DNA from: Deltaproteobacteria bacterium
GTDB lineage: Bacteria; Myxococcota_A; Polyangia; Polyangiales; Polyangiaceae
Direction: 5' to 3'
Assembly (NCBI GenBank): GCA_016218915.1
Contig: JACRCQ010000071.1
Coordinates: 104,591-168,590, forward strand
Length of the DNA: 64,000 bases
The notes beneath the pieces were generated by a model. That model searched no databases and had not been told where the DNA came from. It worked only from the letters and a program-made list of their open reading frames with translations. Position numbers and translations under genes: made by a program. Shown in pieces: positions 34,596 to 43,609 of this stretch; positions within the stretch are counted from its first letter, which is position 1, and each line of letters starts with the position of its first letter.

Positions 34596-36749
34596 ATGGA
34601 TCTGCGCACCCGCACCACGCTGCTCTGCGCTGTGTTCGCAATTGCGATCACGGTGTCGATCCTGCTGCGCTCGCGCAAGCGCAAGGTGCACTTCCTGCTG
34701 TCGGCGTTCGCAGCGAACATGGCGCTGTGGTACCTGGCCCAGTGGCTGCACTGGTTCTTCCAGGCCGAGATCTGGTTCAGGCTCACGGCCGTATTTGCGG
34801 TGCTCCTGCCCCAGCTGGCGCTGCAGCTGTTTGCGGCGATCTCACCGCGTCCCGCAGGTCAGCCATCGCGATTGCTCCGCACCGCCTCGGGTCTGGCTGT
34901 GCCCATGCTCGTTCTGGCGCTCAGCCCGTACCAGGCCAAGCCCCTCGCCCGAGGTGTCATCTTCGTCTACGTCTTCGGATTGGTGGCTGCCGGCCTTGCG
35001 GAGCTGTACCTGCGTGCTCGGTCGAGCCCGTCTCGCGCCGTCAAGGATCGCCTCAATCTGCTCGTCGTCGTCGGTGCCCTCGCCCTCGTCTTCACCGTCT
35101 TCGACTTCCTCTGGTACATCGGCGCCGAGGTCCCGCCCGTCGGCGCCGTGCTGTCCGTGGTCTTCCTGTTCGCGCTCGCCGAGTCGATGCGTCGCGAACG
35201 CCTGATCGACCTCTACGAGATGATCGGGCGCCTGGTGGTATCCACCGCACTGGCCTTCTGCCTGGCGGGCATCTTCTACGCGTTCGTCACGTACGTGGGA
35301 TTCGAGACCATGTACCTGAACGCCGTGCTCGCGGCGATCGCGATTCTGGTGCTGTTCGAGCCGCTGCGCACCAAGGTCGAAGAGAAGATCCACGCGATCA
35401 TCTTTCGCCAACGGCACGACCTGGAGCTGGCGGTGCGCGACGCCCAGCAGCGGCTGGTGCACGTGCTCGAGCTCGACGAGATGGGAGAGGCGATCATGAC
35501 CGCGCTGGGCCGATCGCGAAGGCTCACGTCGGTCGCGCTGTACCTGATGGTGCCGGACGGCAACGAGTTCGCGCTGCGACGCGCGATAGGCGAAGGCGCG
35601 CCGGCGCGCATCGAGGTCGCCACGCTAAGGCCGATCCTGGAGTGCCTGCGCAAGGTCCCCTCGGTCGTGATCGAGACCCTGGCGAGGGAAGCGGCGGAGG
35701 CGCGATCGCGCGAGGAGCCGAATGCAGAAGCCGATGCGATCGTGACGGCTTCGCGGGTGCTCGGACGGCTGCAGTCCGGGGTGGTGCTCGGGATCAAGGC
35801 GACGGGCGACGAGATCGTGGGGCTGCTGATCCTGCAGGATGAGCGTGTTGCGGATGCCTTCTCGGCCGACGAGATCGCGCTGCTCGAGGTGCTTGCACCG
35901 CTGGTGAGCGTGGTGATCGAGAACAGCCGGACCTACGCCCGCATGAAGGAGCGAGACCGTCTCGCCGCGCTCGGCCAGATGGCGGCGGGGCTTGCGCATG
36001 AGATCAAGAATCCGCTTGGGTCGATCAAGGGGGCGGCGCAGCTGTTGCTCGACGGAACGGACGGGCCCCTGCCGCCGACGTCGCGAGACTTCCTCGACAT
36101 CATCATCGAGGAGGTGGACCGGCTGGATCGCGTAGTGGGCTCTGCGCTCGACTATGCGCGACCCCGAGAAGGGGATCCGGTGCCGCTCGACGTGAACGCG
36201 GTGGTGAGGCGAACGATGCAGATCCTGGGCCCCGCAGCGACGACGGCGGTTCAGATCGACTTTGCGCTCGAGGAGGAGCTTCCGAGGGTGCGGGTGGACG
36301 CAGAGCAGCTCCGGCAGGTGCTGATGAATCTGGTCTACAACGGGCTGCACGCGATGGGGTCGCGGGGCACCCTGACCATCTCCACGCGGCGTCGCAGGGG
36401 GGCCATCGTGGGGTGGCACGGGCTAGATTTGGGAACGGATCCGGCCAGTTGGGTAGAGATCTCGGTCAAGGACACGGGCCAGGGCATTTCGCCCAAGATC
36501 CTTAATAACCTGTTTGTTCCGTTTTTTTCGACCAAGTCCAAGGGCACAGGACTCGGCCTGGCGATCTCGCAGCGGATCGTGCAGGCCGCAGGCGGCTCGA
36601 TCGAAGTGACTACCCAGGAAGGGACTGGAAGCACGTTCACCGTGGTGTTGCCTGCGGTGGGCAGCGCGCAACAACAGGAGCCGGTCCCTGCGAGCGAGTC
36701 TCAAGCTCGCGACGCACCGGCGCCCGAGCCGCGAAGTGCTACGCATTAA
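34596..36749 (+). CDS. Multi-pass membrane sensor histidine kinase
   Basis: 717 residues. The N-terminal 270 residues hold about seven or eight hydrophobic helices, a 7TM-like sensing region. A GAF-like domain follows (about 290-450), then HisKA with LAHEIKNPLGSIKGAAQLL (His468 the phosphorylated residue) and HATPase_c with N-box NLVYNGLHAM, G1 DTGQGI and G2 GTGLGLAIS. All catalytic boxes are intact, and the class is NtrB-like. The C-terminal 30 residues are Pro/Glu/Gln-rich. No response regulator is adjacent, so it is an orphan kinase, a common myxobacterial pattern. Confidence 0.9.
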   Translation: MDLRTRTTLLCAVFAIAITVSILLRSRKRKVHFLLSAFAANMALWYLAQWLHWFFQAEIWFRLTAVFAVLLPQLALQLFAAISPRPAGQPSRLLRTASGLAVPMLVLALSPYQAKPLARGVIFVYVFGLVAAGLAELYLRARSSPSRAVKDRLNLLVVVGALALVFTVFDFLWYIGAEVPPVGAVLSVVFLFALAESMRRERLIDLYEMIGRLVVSTALAFCLAGIFYAFVTYVGFETMYLNAVLAAIAILVLFEPLRTKVEEKIHAIIFRQRHDLELAVRDAQQRLVHVLELDEMGEAIMTALGRSRRLTSVALYLMVPDGNEFALRRAIGEGAPARIEVATLRPILECLRKVPSVVIETLAREAAEARSREEPNAEADAIVTASRVLGRLQSGVVLGIKATGDEIVGLLILQDERVADAFSADEIALLEVLAPLVSVVIENSRTYARMKERDRLAALGQMAAGLAHEIKNPLGSIKGAAQLLLDGTDGPLPPTSRDFLDIIIEEVDRLDRVVGSALDYARPREGDPVPLDVNAVVRRTMQILGPAATTAVQIDFALEEELPRVRVDAEQLRQVLMNLVYNGLHAMGSRGTLTISTRRRRGAIVGWHGLDLGTDPASWVEISVKDTGQGISPKILNNLFVPFFSTKSKGTGLGLAISQRIVQAAGGSIEVTTQEGTGSTFTVVLPAVGSAQQQEPVPASESQARDAPAPEPRSATH

Positions 36750-36792
36750 TGGCGTCCGCACGACGCACACCGGCCGACCTCCACGTGTTATC

Positions 36793-36822
36793 TTGACCGT
36801 GATCGAAGCGCGGAACTAGAGT
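36793..36822 (+). promoter_or_regulatory. Candidate sigma-70 promoter of the FHA gene
   Basis: TTGACC (36793-36798), an 18-base spacer and TAGAGT (36817-36822; 4 of 6). The expected transcript start is about 30 bases before the ATG at 36858. Confidence 0.4.
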
Positions 36823-36857
36823 CGGCCTTCGATTTCGTTCAGCCTACGTCGAATACG

Positions 36858-37829
36858 ATGCCCCAGAACCCTGCCCCCAAGGGCGCTGTGCCCCCAACGC
36901 CGACAGGCCGACCCCGGTCGTTGGCGCTCCGGTTCATTTCGGGCAAGTACCAGGGCGGGGAGTTTCCGCTCGTCGCAGGAAAAGAGATCGTCATCGGACG
37001 CTCCGGCGATGTCGACATGGTGCTCGCCGAGGACATGGTCTCGCGACGTCACGCTCGCATCGTCTTCCAAGGCGATGCCATCGTGATCGAAGACCTGTCC
37101 TCGACCAATGGCACCTTCGTCAACGGCGAGAAGATCCGCCGGGCAAGCCTGCAGGAGGGCGATCGCGTGCTGGTGGGTACCAGCATCCTCAAGGTGGTCT
37201 TCTCGGACACCGCGGTCGGAACCTCCGGCGAGCAGGCCCGTCGCGACATGGAAGCCGTGGCATCCCATCGCCGCGCCAGCCAGGTGCGCAGCATGTCCGG
37301 CAGCATCCAGGAGATCCCCCTGCCCGACCTGCTGCAGCTGCTCGGCACCTCCAAGAAGAACGGCGTGCTGGTGATCCGCACCGACGAGGACATCGGCAAG
37401 ATCTTCCTGCGCAAGGGCGACATCTACTTTGCGTCGATCAACGACATCGACGAGATCCCGCCGCTCAAGTGCCTGTTCCGGATGCTGACGTGGCAGGAAG
37501 GGCTCTTTGATCTCGAGCCGCCCGACGATCGCGACTTCCCCACGGCGATCAACATATCGGTGCAGTCGGTGCTGATGGAGGGGCTCCGGCAGCTCGACGA
37601 GCTCAACAGCATCAAGGACGAGCTGCCTTCGCTCCGCGCGCGGCTCAAGCTCTCGTTGCCGCTGGTGGCGCCGCTTCGCACGCTGACCCCGGACGAGCTT
37701 GACGTGGTGCAGCTCGCGCACAATCACGGCTATCTCGAGACCGTGCTCAACAAGAGTCTTGCGTCGGACCTCGACACGGCGCGCACCGTGCTCAAGCTTC
37801 TGCGGGCCGGCTACCTGTTCGACGAATAG
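36858..37829 (+). CDS. FHA-DUF4388 signalling protein
   Basis: 323 residues. The FHA domain (about 22-115) has the phosphothreonine-binding residues in IGRSGDVDM, SRRHARI and SSTNGTFVNG. A DUF4388 domain follows (about 150-255: IPLPDLLQLLGTSKKNGVLVI, FLRKGDIYFA, WQEGLFDLEP). It is a cytoplasmic reader of Thr-phosphorylated proteins. The Ser/Thr kinase at 38897-40807 is a plausible but unproven partner. This is one of three DUF4388-type proteins in the window. Confidence 0.9.
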   Translation: MPQNPAPKGAVPPTPTGRPRSLALRFISGKYQGGEFPLVAGKEIVIGRSGDVDMVLAEDMVSRRHARIVFQGDAIVIEDLSSTNGTFVNGEKIRRASLQEGDRVLVGTSILKVVFSDTAVGTSGEQARRDMEAVASHRRASQVRSMSGSIQEIPLPDLLQLLGTSKKNGVLVIRTDEDIGKIFLRKGDIYFASINDIDEIPPLKCLFRMLTWQEGLFDLEPPDDRDFPTAINISVQSVLMEGLRQLDELNSIKDELPSLRARLKLSLPLVAPLRTLTPDELDVVQLAHNHGYLETVLNKSLASDLDTARTVLKLLRAGYLFDE

Positions 37830-37865
37830 GAAGCGGCAGGCGCGCTACCAACGGAGGTGGATTCA

Positions 37866-38873
37866 ATGGGTCGTCAATCGTCTCGCCCGTTGTCGATGGT
37901 CTTGAAAGCGGCTCTCGGGCTGGCCTCGCTGTCGCTCGCGGGGTGCCCGTCCAACTTCTGCTTGCTCAAGGTATGCAGAGGGCCCAACCAGACGAACTGC
38001 TCCTGCTCGTGGTCGACGTGCCCGTCGGGCAGCACGTTCGACACCGCGCGCAACACCTGCGTCTGCGAGCCGGGCCGCATGTCGCTCGGTGGCTCGTGCC
38101 TCAACCCGGCAGAAGCCAATGCCTGGTGCGGCAAGGGCAACCACTTCGAGCCGCGCGGTTGCGTGCGCAACGTCTGTGCGCAGGGCCAGGAGCTCGACTC
38201 GGACACCGGCCAGTGCATGGCCAAGCAGCAGGTGGACCAGGTCGCGCAGAACATGGGCGTGCCGATCGGGCAGAACCAGAAGCTCGGCTGTCCCCCGGGA
38301 TTGGTGCTCGTGGTCGAAGGTCCGCAGGGCGCTTCGTGCGTGCCCCCTCAGAACACGTGCACGCGCGACGAGGTCTGGAATGGACAGGTCTGCGCCAAGT
38401 CCGCGCAATGCCCGCCCGGCTCCATCTTCGAGCCGGCCAAGTCGGCCTGCATCCCCTACGCGAACCCGGAAGAGAAGAGCTACACGGTCGACCTTCAGCA
38501 GTGGGTCGTGTCCAGCTACGGCCCGGAGGGGGGCGCTGGCACCGCATCGTTCTGCTCAGCCTTCAGCAAGAAGCCCCTCGCGTTCGGCGTGACAGCCGGC
38601 GGCTCCATCCGCGTGAAGGTCACCGTGGCCGTGCAGGTGCCGGGCAGCCAGATCCCTCAAGCCCAGGTCGTCACCTCTGGCATCGTCGAAGCTTCCAATG
38701 CCCCTGTGCTCCCCAAGGGTGCTGCCGAGATCCAACGCGCTGCACAGGAGATCCTCGGTACGCTCTTGCCCCAAGGCGGCAAGTCGAACCAGACAGGCGC
38801 AACGACCCACGTCAGCTGCCTGATCATCAACGCCGCGCCTCCCACGGCCGTGCCGGCCACCGGCGGCGGCTGA
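37866..38873 (+). CDS. Cys-rich lipoprotein
   Basis: 335 residues. The ATG at 37866 is set by a strong GGAGGTG ribosome site. The signal peptide ends in LSLAGC. The first 200 mature residues are rich in cysteine in EGF-like or follistatin-like spacings (CSCSWSTCPSGSTFD, CVCEPGRMSLGGSC). The C-terminal part (about 200-335) is Cys-poor and looks like a globular beta domain. It converges with the kinase gene, with 23 bp between. Secreted; function unknown. Confidence 0.75.
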   Translation: MGRQSSRPLSMVLKAALGLASLSLAGCPSNFCLLKVCRGPNQTNCSCSWSTCPSGSTFDTARNTCVCEPGRMSLGGSCLNPAEANAWCGKGNHFEPRGCVRNVCAQGQELDSDTGQCMAKQQVDQVAQNMGVPIGQNQKLGCPPGLVLVVEGPQGASCVPPQNTCTRDEVWNGQVCAKSAQCPPGSIFEPAKSACIPYANPEEKSYTVDLQQWVVSSYGPEGGAGTASFCSAFSKKPLAFGVTAGGSIRVKVTVAVQVPGSQIPQAQVVTSGIVEASNAPVLPKGAAEIQRAAQEILGTLLPQGGKSNQTGATTHVSCLIINAAPPTAVPATGGG

Positions 38874-38896
38874 CGCGCGCTGCGAGCCCCGCGCGA

Positions 38897-40807
38897 TCAC
38901 GGGCGCGTGTACGTCGACTCGATCTTGGACGCCTGCGCGCCTTTCAATCCACGACAGCCGATGACCTTGTTGCCGTCGACCTCGAACATGGTCGGCGCAG
39001 GCAGGATCTTGACCATGTCGACCGTGAGGCGCGTGCCGTCGAATTGCGCCCGCAGCGGCTTCCTGTCGACCGCTGACCAGACCTCCTGGCAGGTGCCTCG
39101 CGACTTGGGCTCGTAGGTCTTTCCCACCGGTGGAATCGGACGGATCTTGTCCTCCACCGCGAACGTGCGTGTCTCGCCCGGAACCGGGGTCAGGGTGAAG
39201 CGCGCTTCGCCGTCTACATAGCCTTGTCCTGCGAAGTCGCCTGCGTCGCGGATCCGGAACTCCACATCGTTTCCGCTGATCACTGCGTCGTACATTCGCC
39301 CCGAATCGCTCTTCCAGGGCCCGGCGAGCGGCGCCAGGGGATTGGCCGGCGCTGAGGCCTCTACCGGGTGCGGCGCCACCGAACCACTCGGTGCGGTCGT
39401 CGCCGCGGAGCTGCTCGATCGGGTGTGCGTACGCTGCGTCCTGTGCGGAGGTCCGATCCAACCCGCATACCACGCGGCGCCGAGCCCGCCGGCTCCGGCG
39501 ACCACGAGCACCACCACACCGACGAGCAGTCCGATCCAAAGACCGCGACGGCTCGACGGCTCGTCTGCGGGCGCATCCTCGAGAGCCTCTGCTTGCGCTG
39601 TGGCAGCCGGAGCGATCGGCTCCGGAGGCGTTGCCGGATTCAGCCCGGTGGGCACCACAGGACGCCGCGTCAGCGGAGCGACCGCGGGGTCTGGCTGGAG
39701 CGCCACCGGATAGGCGGCCGCGTGCGCAGCCGCTTGCACGGCTGCGACCCCTTGATCCAGCGCCTGGATGAACTCCTCGCAGGAGCCGAAACGATCGTCG
39801 CGGCTCTTGGCGCACGCACGCTGGATCAGCTCGTCGATGAAGGGGGGAACATCCGCGCGCATCTGCGAGATTCGAGGAATGACCCCTTCCAGGTGCAGCT
39901 TCATGATGGAGAACTCGCTGGGTCCGTCAAAGGGCACACGCCCCACCAGCAGCTCGAAGAGCAGGATTCCCAGGGCATACACGTCGACGCGCTTGTCGAG
40001 GTCGCGACGCCCCGAGATCTGCTCTGGCGCCATGTACAGCAGCGAGCCGATGATTCCCTGGGTCTTGCCGCGTCCCGCCTTGGCATCCTCCTCGGCTTTC
40101 GCAATGCCGAAGTCGGTGACCTTGGCGACGCCATCGCGCGCACGCATCAGGATGTTCGCAGGCTTCAGGTCACGATGGATGACACCTTCGCTGTGCGCGG
40201 CTGCAACGCCTGACAGGACCATGCGGAAGATGTGCAGGGTTTCGGCCACGGCCATGGGCGTGCGCGCCTGCACGTAGCGCTCGATGCGATGGTCGAGCGC
40301 TTCTCCCTCGATGTACTGCATCACCAGGTACATCGCGTTGGGCTCGACCACCACGGCGTTGAGACGAACCACGTTGGGGTGATCGATGCGCGCCAGGGCG
40401 CGCCCTTCTTCCAGGATCCGATCGCGAAACTCCTGGCGGTGCGCATACTCGGTCCGGATCGCCTTGACGACCACAGGCACCTGGGTGTGGATGTCGCGCG
40501 CGAGGTAGACCAGACCCATGCCCCCTTCGCCGAGCTGGCGCTCGATCTTGTACTTGCCGTCGACGATGACGCCTGGGGAGAGGACACCCGAGGCCGCGAT
40601 GACAGAAGCCGCAGCAGCAGAGGCGGCGGGGGATGGCCCCCCCGAGCCTTGCAGCACGTCGGACATGGGGGCACCGGGGACGGTTCCATCACGCGGGGCA
40701 GAGGACGGCGTGGCCGCAGGTGGCACGTTCGCCAGCTGCGCTCCGCAATGGAGGCAGAACCCCGAATCGTCGGGGCTGCTCTTGCTGCAATCAGGGCATG
40801 TCTTCAT
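38897..40807 (-). CDS. Zinc-ribbon Ser/Thr protein kinase with extracytoplasmic domain
   Basis: 636 residues, ATG at 40807. A zinc ribbon opens the protein (CPDCSK...CLHCG, residues 4-22). The kinase domain (about 85-345) has GEGGMG, VVVKAI (catalytic Lys), HRDLKPAN, DFGIAK and MAPEQ, all intact. An Ala/Pro linker and a transmembrane helix (about 425-450) lead to a domain of about 140 residues outside the membrane, probably a ligand sensor. The zinc-ribbon plus kinase build is common in myxobacteria. Confidence 0.92.
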   Translation of the reverse strand: MKTCPDCSKSSPDDSGFCLHCGAQLANVPPAATPSSAPRDGTVPGAPMSDVLQGSGGPSPAASAAAASVIAASGVLSPGVIVDGKYKIERQLGEGGMGLVYLARDIHTQVPVVVKAIRTEYAHRQEFRDRILEEGRALARIDHPNVVRLNAVVVEPNAMYLVMQYIEGEALDHRIERYVQARTPMAVAETLHIFRMVLSGVAAAHSEGVIHRDLKPANILMRARDGVAKVTDFGIAKAEEDAKAGRGKTQGIIGSLLYMAPEQISGRRDLDKRVDVYALGILLFELLVGRVPFDGPSEFSIMKLHLEGVIPRISQMRADVPPFIDELIQRACAKSRDDRFGSCEEFIQALDQGVAAVQAAAHAAAYPVALQPDPAVAPLTRRPVVPTGLNPATPPEPIAPAATAQAEALEDAPADEPSSRRGLWIGLLVGVVVLVVAGAGGLGAAWYAGWIGPPHRTQRTHTRSSSSAATTAPSGSVAPHPVEASAPANPLAPLAGPWKSDSGRMYDAVISGNDVEFRIRDAGDFAGQGYVDGEARFTLTPVPGETRTFAVEDKIRPIPPVGKTYEPKSRGTCQEVWSAVDRKPLRAQFDGTRLTVDMVKILPAPTMFEVDGNKVIGCRGLKGAQASKIESTYTRP

Positions 40808-40966
40808 TTCACCGGCGCCAGCTCGAACCACCGACGGCTCCCCGCACGACCTCGACGCGGTCGGCGAACCCCTGCATCATCTGGAGCGCCATTCGGCTTG
40901 GCGGAGTTTGGCACGGGTCGCATGCGATTTGGAACCCGACAACGATCTCCTTTGCAGGAGGCGGAG

Positions 40967-41305
40967 ATGAGCTGGACGAAGGTCGATGACATCCTGGTGG
41001 TTTTGTGCACGGCGCCCGACGAAGAGGTGGCCTCGAAGCTGGGAAAGGAGCTGGTGGAGCACGGGCTGGCGGCGTGCGTGAACATCGTTCCGAAGCTCCG
41101 GTCGATCTACCGGTGGCAAGGGAGCCTATGTGACGAGGCCGAGGTTCTGATGGTGATCAAGACGCGCACCGGCAAGGTCGAGCGGCTTGGCGCGGCGATC
41201 AAGGCCGGGCACCCCTACGAGAATCCGGAGGTGATCGCGATTCCGGTGGCAGCCGGGCTGGACGCGTACCTGCAATGGGTTCGCGCAGGGACGGCCGAGG
41301 GATAG
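40967..41305 (+). CDS. cutA: Divalent-cation tolerance protein CutA
   Basis: 112 residues. The ATG at 40967 follows AGGAGGCGGAG. CutA motifs are visible: VLCTAPDEEVASKLGKELVE, GLAACVNIVPKLRSIYRWQG, EVLMVIKT and HPYENPEVIAIPV. The protein is a small trimeric ferredoxin-fold protein linked to copper tolerance; its biochemical role is unsettled. Length is typical. It converges with the radical SAM operon. Confidence 0.93.
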   Translation: MSWTKVDDILVVLCTAPDEEVASKLGKELVEHGLAACVNIVPKLRSIYRWQGSLCDEAEVLMVIKTRTGKVERLGAAIKAGHPYENPEVIAIPVAAGLDAYLQWVRAGTAEG

Positions 41306-41312
41306 GTCCGGC

Positions 41313-42818
41313 TCAGGGGGTCGCGCACGCCTGGATGAAGTGGGTCCGATCCCGAACGGTCGTCCAGCGCTTCAGAATGTCGACCGTGGTCGGGTCGTTC
41401 TGCCGGAGCAGATCGAACAAGGTGTCCTGGATCCCCTTGTAGACGGCGCACAGCGAGCTTTCGCGCATGCGCCCGAAGATGCTCCCCTGGGTCGCGTAGT
41501 TGTGCACCGGGCACACGCCGCAGTAGGGGCTGTAGGTGCAGTTGACGCAATCGGGTTGCGCATCGAGGTTGGACGCCACGGTCAGGGCGCGCACGGTATC
41601 GCTGAGCACGACCTGCCGATATCGCACCTCCCCCACCTTGCCCAGGGCGAAGAACGAGTCGCCCATCTGGTGGACCATCCGCCCTTCGTCGCACGTGAAG
41701 ATGCGCCCGTCGTAGTTGTAGGCGAGCTGCCCGATGCCTGCGCCGCACGGCGATCGAATGTCGAGATAGTTCGGGTCCTCGTCGGCCAGGATCTTGGTCA
41801 GGAAGATGGCTGCGTAGCGCTCGAGGACCTGCGTGCCCTGGCGATTGAGCTCCAGGATTCGGCCCAGCGCAGCGCGGTAGAAGTCGAGGTACGCCTTGCG
41901 CTCGTACTCGATGGTGGCAGCGGTCTGGCGCGCAAATCCGAAGGGGTCCACGGGCCGCAGGAAGATCGCCCTGCACCCGAGCTCCACGTACGAATCGATG
42001 ATCTCCTGGGGGTGGGCGAGCGCCTCGCGCGTGGTCGTGAGCAACGCTTCCACGTGGTAGAGCACCGGGTCGAGCCCCAGCTTCTCGTACTCGGCGTTGA
42101 TCCGCCGTATCCAGTACACGGCCTTCTCGTGGGCGCTGGCGCCGGCCAGCTTGCGCTGCTTGTCGTGCAACGCTGCAGGCCCGTCCAGGCTCGTGCAGAT
42201 CTGCACCTTGCGCTCCACGAGCCACGCGAGCTTTTCGTCGTCCATGAGCGACAGATTGGTCACGAGCGTGAACTCGAGGGTCTTGTCGCGCTGTCGGTTG
42301 GTATCGATGGCGAGCTCGATCACCTTCTGGACGATGGGGAAGTTGGCGAGGGGCTCGCCGCCCTGGAACTCGATGGTGAGCCGCGGCGAGGTGCTCTGGA
42401 AGATGAACTCCACGACCTGCGCAGCGGTCTCGGGCGTCATGTCCGTGTCCGTGGCGCTCATGTCCGCGCGGCTTGCGTGGCAGTAGACGCAGGTCTGGTT
42501 GCACCGCAGCGTGGGAACGATGATGTGCAGGTTCGGGCCGGTCTGCAGGAAGGCCTTCTTGCGGGAGGCTCGTTCCACGAGCTTTTCGACGTCGACCTTG
42601 TCGCGCAGGAAGTTGCGCTCGGCCAGGCGCTGGTGGAGGGCAGAGGACGCATCGAGCTGTGCGCGCGCCAGCGAGGCGAGCTCGTCGTGGGACACGAAGA
42701 CCCAGTCGCCCCATGCATTGGTCAGCAGGACTTCGCCGCCCACTTCGCGCATGCGGAACGGCACCAGGGGCGTCTTGGGATCAGGACGCGCTCCGATTCG
42801 GGTCAGCTGGATGGTCAT
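41313..42818 (-). CDS. hxsB: HxsB-like radical SAM/SPASM maturase
   Basis: 501 residues. The radical SAM cluster is Cys106, Cys110 and Cys113 (CNQTCVYC), followed by EFQGGEPLANF. The C-terminal third has SPASM-type auxiliary-cluster cysteines (SPCGAG, IFTCDEGR, CVNCTYSPYCGVCPVHNY, SLCAVYK). The first 90 residues, including REVGGEVLLTNAWGDWVF, look like the N-terminal region of the His-Xaa-Ser maturase HxsB. The family carries out radical-based modification of peptide or protein side chains. It is the last gene of the operon and overlaps the preceding HxsD-like gene (ATGA). Confidence 0.78.
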   Translation of the reverse strand: MTIQLTRIGARPDPKTPLVPFRMREVGGEVLLTNAWGDWVFVSHDELASLARAQLDASSALHQRLAERNFLRDKVDVEKLVERASRKKAFLQTGPNLHIIVPTLRCNQTCVYCHASRADMSATDTDMTPETAAQVVEFIFQSTSPRLTIEFQGGEPLANFPIVQKVIELAIDTNRQRDKTLEFTLVTNLSLMDDEKLAWLVERKVQICTSLDGPAALHDKQRKLAGASAHEKAVYWIRRINAEYEKLGLDPVLYHVEALLTTTREALAHPQEIIDSYVELGCRAIFLRPVDPFGFARQTAATIEYERKAYLDFYRAALGRILELNRQGTQVLERYAAIFLTKILADEDPNYLDIRSPCGAGIGQLAYNYDGRIFTCDEGRMVHQMGDSFFALGKVGEVRYRQVVLSDTVRALTVASNLDAQPDCVNCTYSPYCGVCPVHNYATQGSIFGRMRESSLCAVYKGIQDTLFDLLRQNDPTTVDILKRWTTVRDRTHFIQACATP

Positions 42819-43048
42819 GACTTCTGCCCTTCCGGCTTCACGCGGTCCACGGTCGCACCGAGCACGTAGTTGGAGAACTCTCCGGCCATGACCGCTTCGT
42901 CATCGTCGCTTTGCCGACACGACAGCCCGATGATCCGATGCTCCGATTCCTCGCTTCTGTCGAACGAGGCAAACGGCTCGAAGGCCGTCACGGCCGCGTC
43001 GATCGCCTCGGAGCTGTACAGCCCCTTGTGGAAGCGAAGCTGCATCAT
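42815..43048 (-). CDS. Small HxsD-like protein (second copy)
   Basis: 77 residues, with ATGA overlaps at both ends. The layout matches the larger HxsD-like neighbour in miniature: LYSSEAIDAAVTAFEPFASF, then EFSNYVLGATVD in the place of the family's LLNDYxLRE motif. It may be a substrate-binding or chaperone subunit for the radical SAM enzyme. Assignment by pattern only. Confidence 0.55.
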   Translation of the reverse strand: MMQLRFHKGLYSSEAIDAAVTAFEPFASFDRSEESEHRIIGLSCRQSDDDEAVMAGEFSNYVLGATVDRVKPEGQKS

Positions 43049-43578
43049 GGCTTCGGCTCCTCGGACGGCTTCTTGGGCTCGGCCTGCGCCTCGGCGGACG
43101 CTTCGGCCGCAGCCTTGGCCTCCTCAGGCTTCGTGCCGTCTGCCTTTTTGCCGTACTTGTCCTCCCAGCTCACCGCGATCCCCAGTGGATCGTCGAACGC
43201 GTCGCCCAGGTCACCCAGGCTCGCATCGAGCAGGTCATCGAGCCCGGGCGGCCCGGCTGCGCCTCCGAGAGCGCGCGACGTGATGCTCTCGAGCATGGCG
43301 CGATTCTCGTGGATGATCTCGCGGCGCCACGTCTGCGCCAGCGCTTCGTTCTCGAACTCGCCCGCGATCACGTCGGCCACGACCGGCACGCCGGGCTTGG
43401 GTCGAACGGAGACCTGCAGCTTTCCCTCGTTGCGGTCGATGTGCACGAACGCCCTGTCGAGCAGCACGTAGGCCGCGCCGAACACGGCATCTTTCGGATA
43501 GATTGACTCTTCGAAGGTAAGACGGACCACGCCGTCCACGGACTCTGCCTTGACCTGTGGCTCCTGGCTCATGGCCAT
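43045..43578 (-). CDS. hxsD: HxsD-like protein
   Basis: 177 residues from the ATG at 43578; an ATG two codons later is an alternative. Residues 10-90 resemble HxsD: TFEESIYPKDAVFGAAYVLL followed by DRAFVHIDRNEGKLQVSVRP and FENEALAQTWRREI, the last in the position of LLNDYxLRE. The C-terminal half is acidic and Ala/Glu/Lys-rich, probably disordered, and longer than typical HxsD. Its stop overlaps the ATG of the second HxsD-like gene. Role in the Hxs system is unknown. Confidence 0.6.
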   Translation of the reverse strand: MAMSQEPQVKAESVDGVVRLTFEESIYPKDAVFGAAYVLLDRAFVHIDRNEGKLQVSVRPKPGVPVVADVIAGEFENEALAQTWRREIIHENRAMLESITSRALGGAAGPPGLDDLLDASLGDLGDAFDDPLGIAVSWEDKYGKKADGTKPEEAKAAAEASAEAQAEPKKPSEEPKP

Positions 43579-43609
43579 GAAGGGTAGTGGCCGGTCCAGG
43601 TCGCGGCAA

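Noticed and set aside
40910..40930. TTGGCACG before cutA resembles a sigma-54 -24 element
   Set aside because: The distance to a GC doublet is 8 or 12 bases, not the required 10, and cutA is not an expected sigma-54 target.
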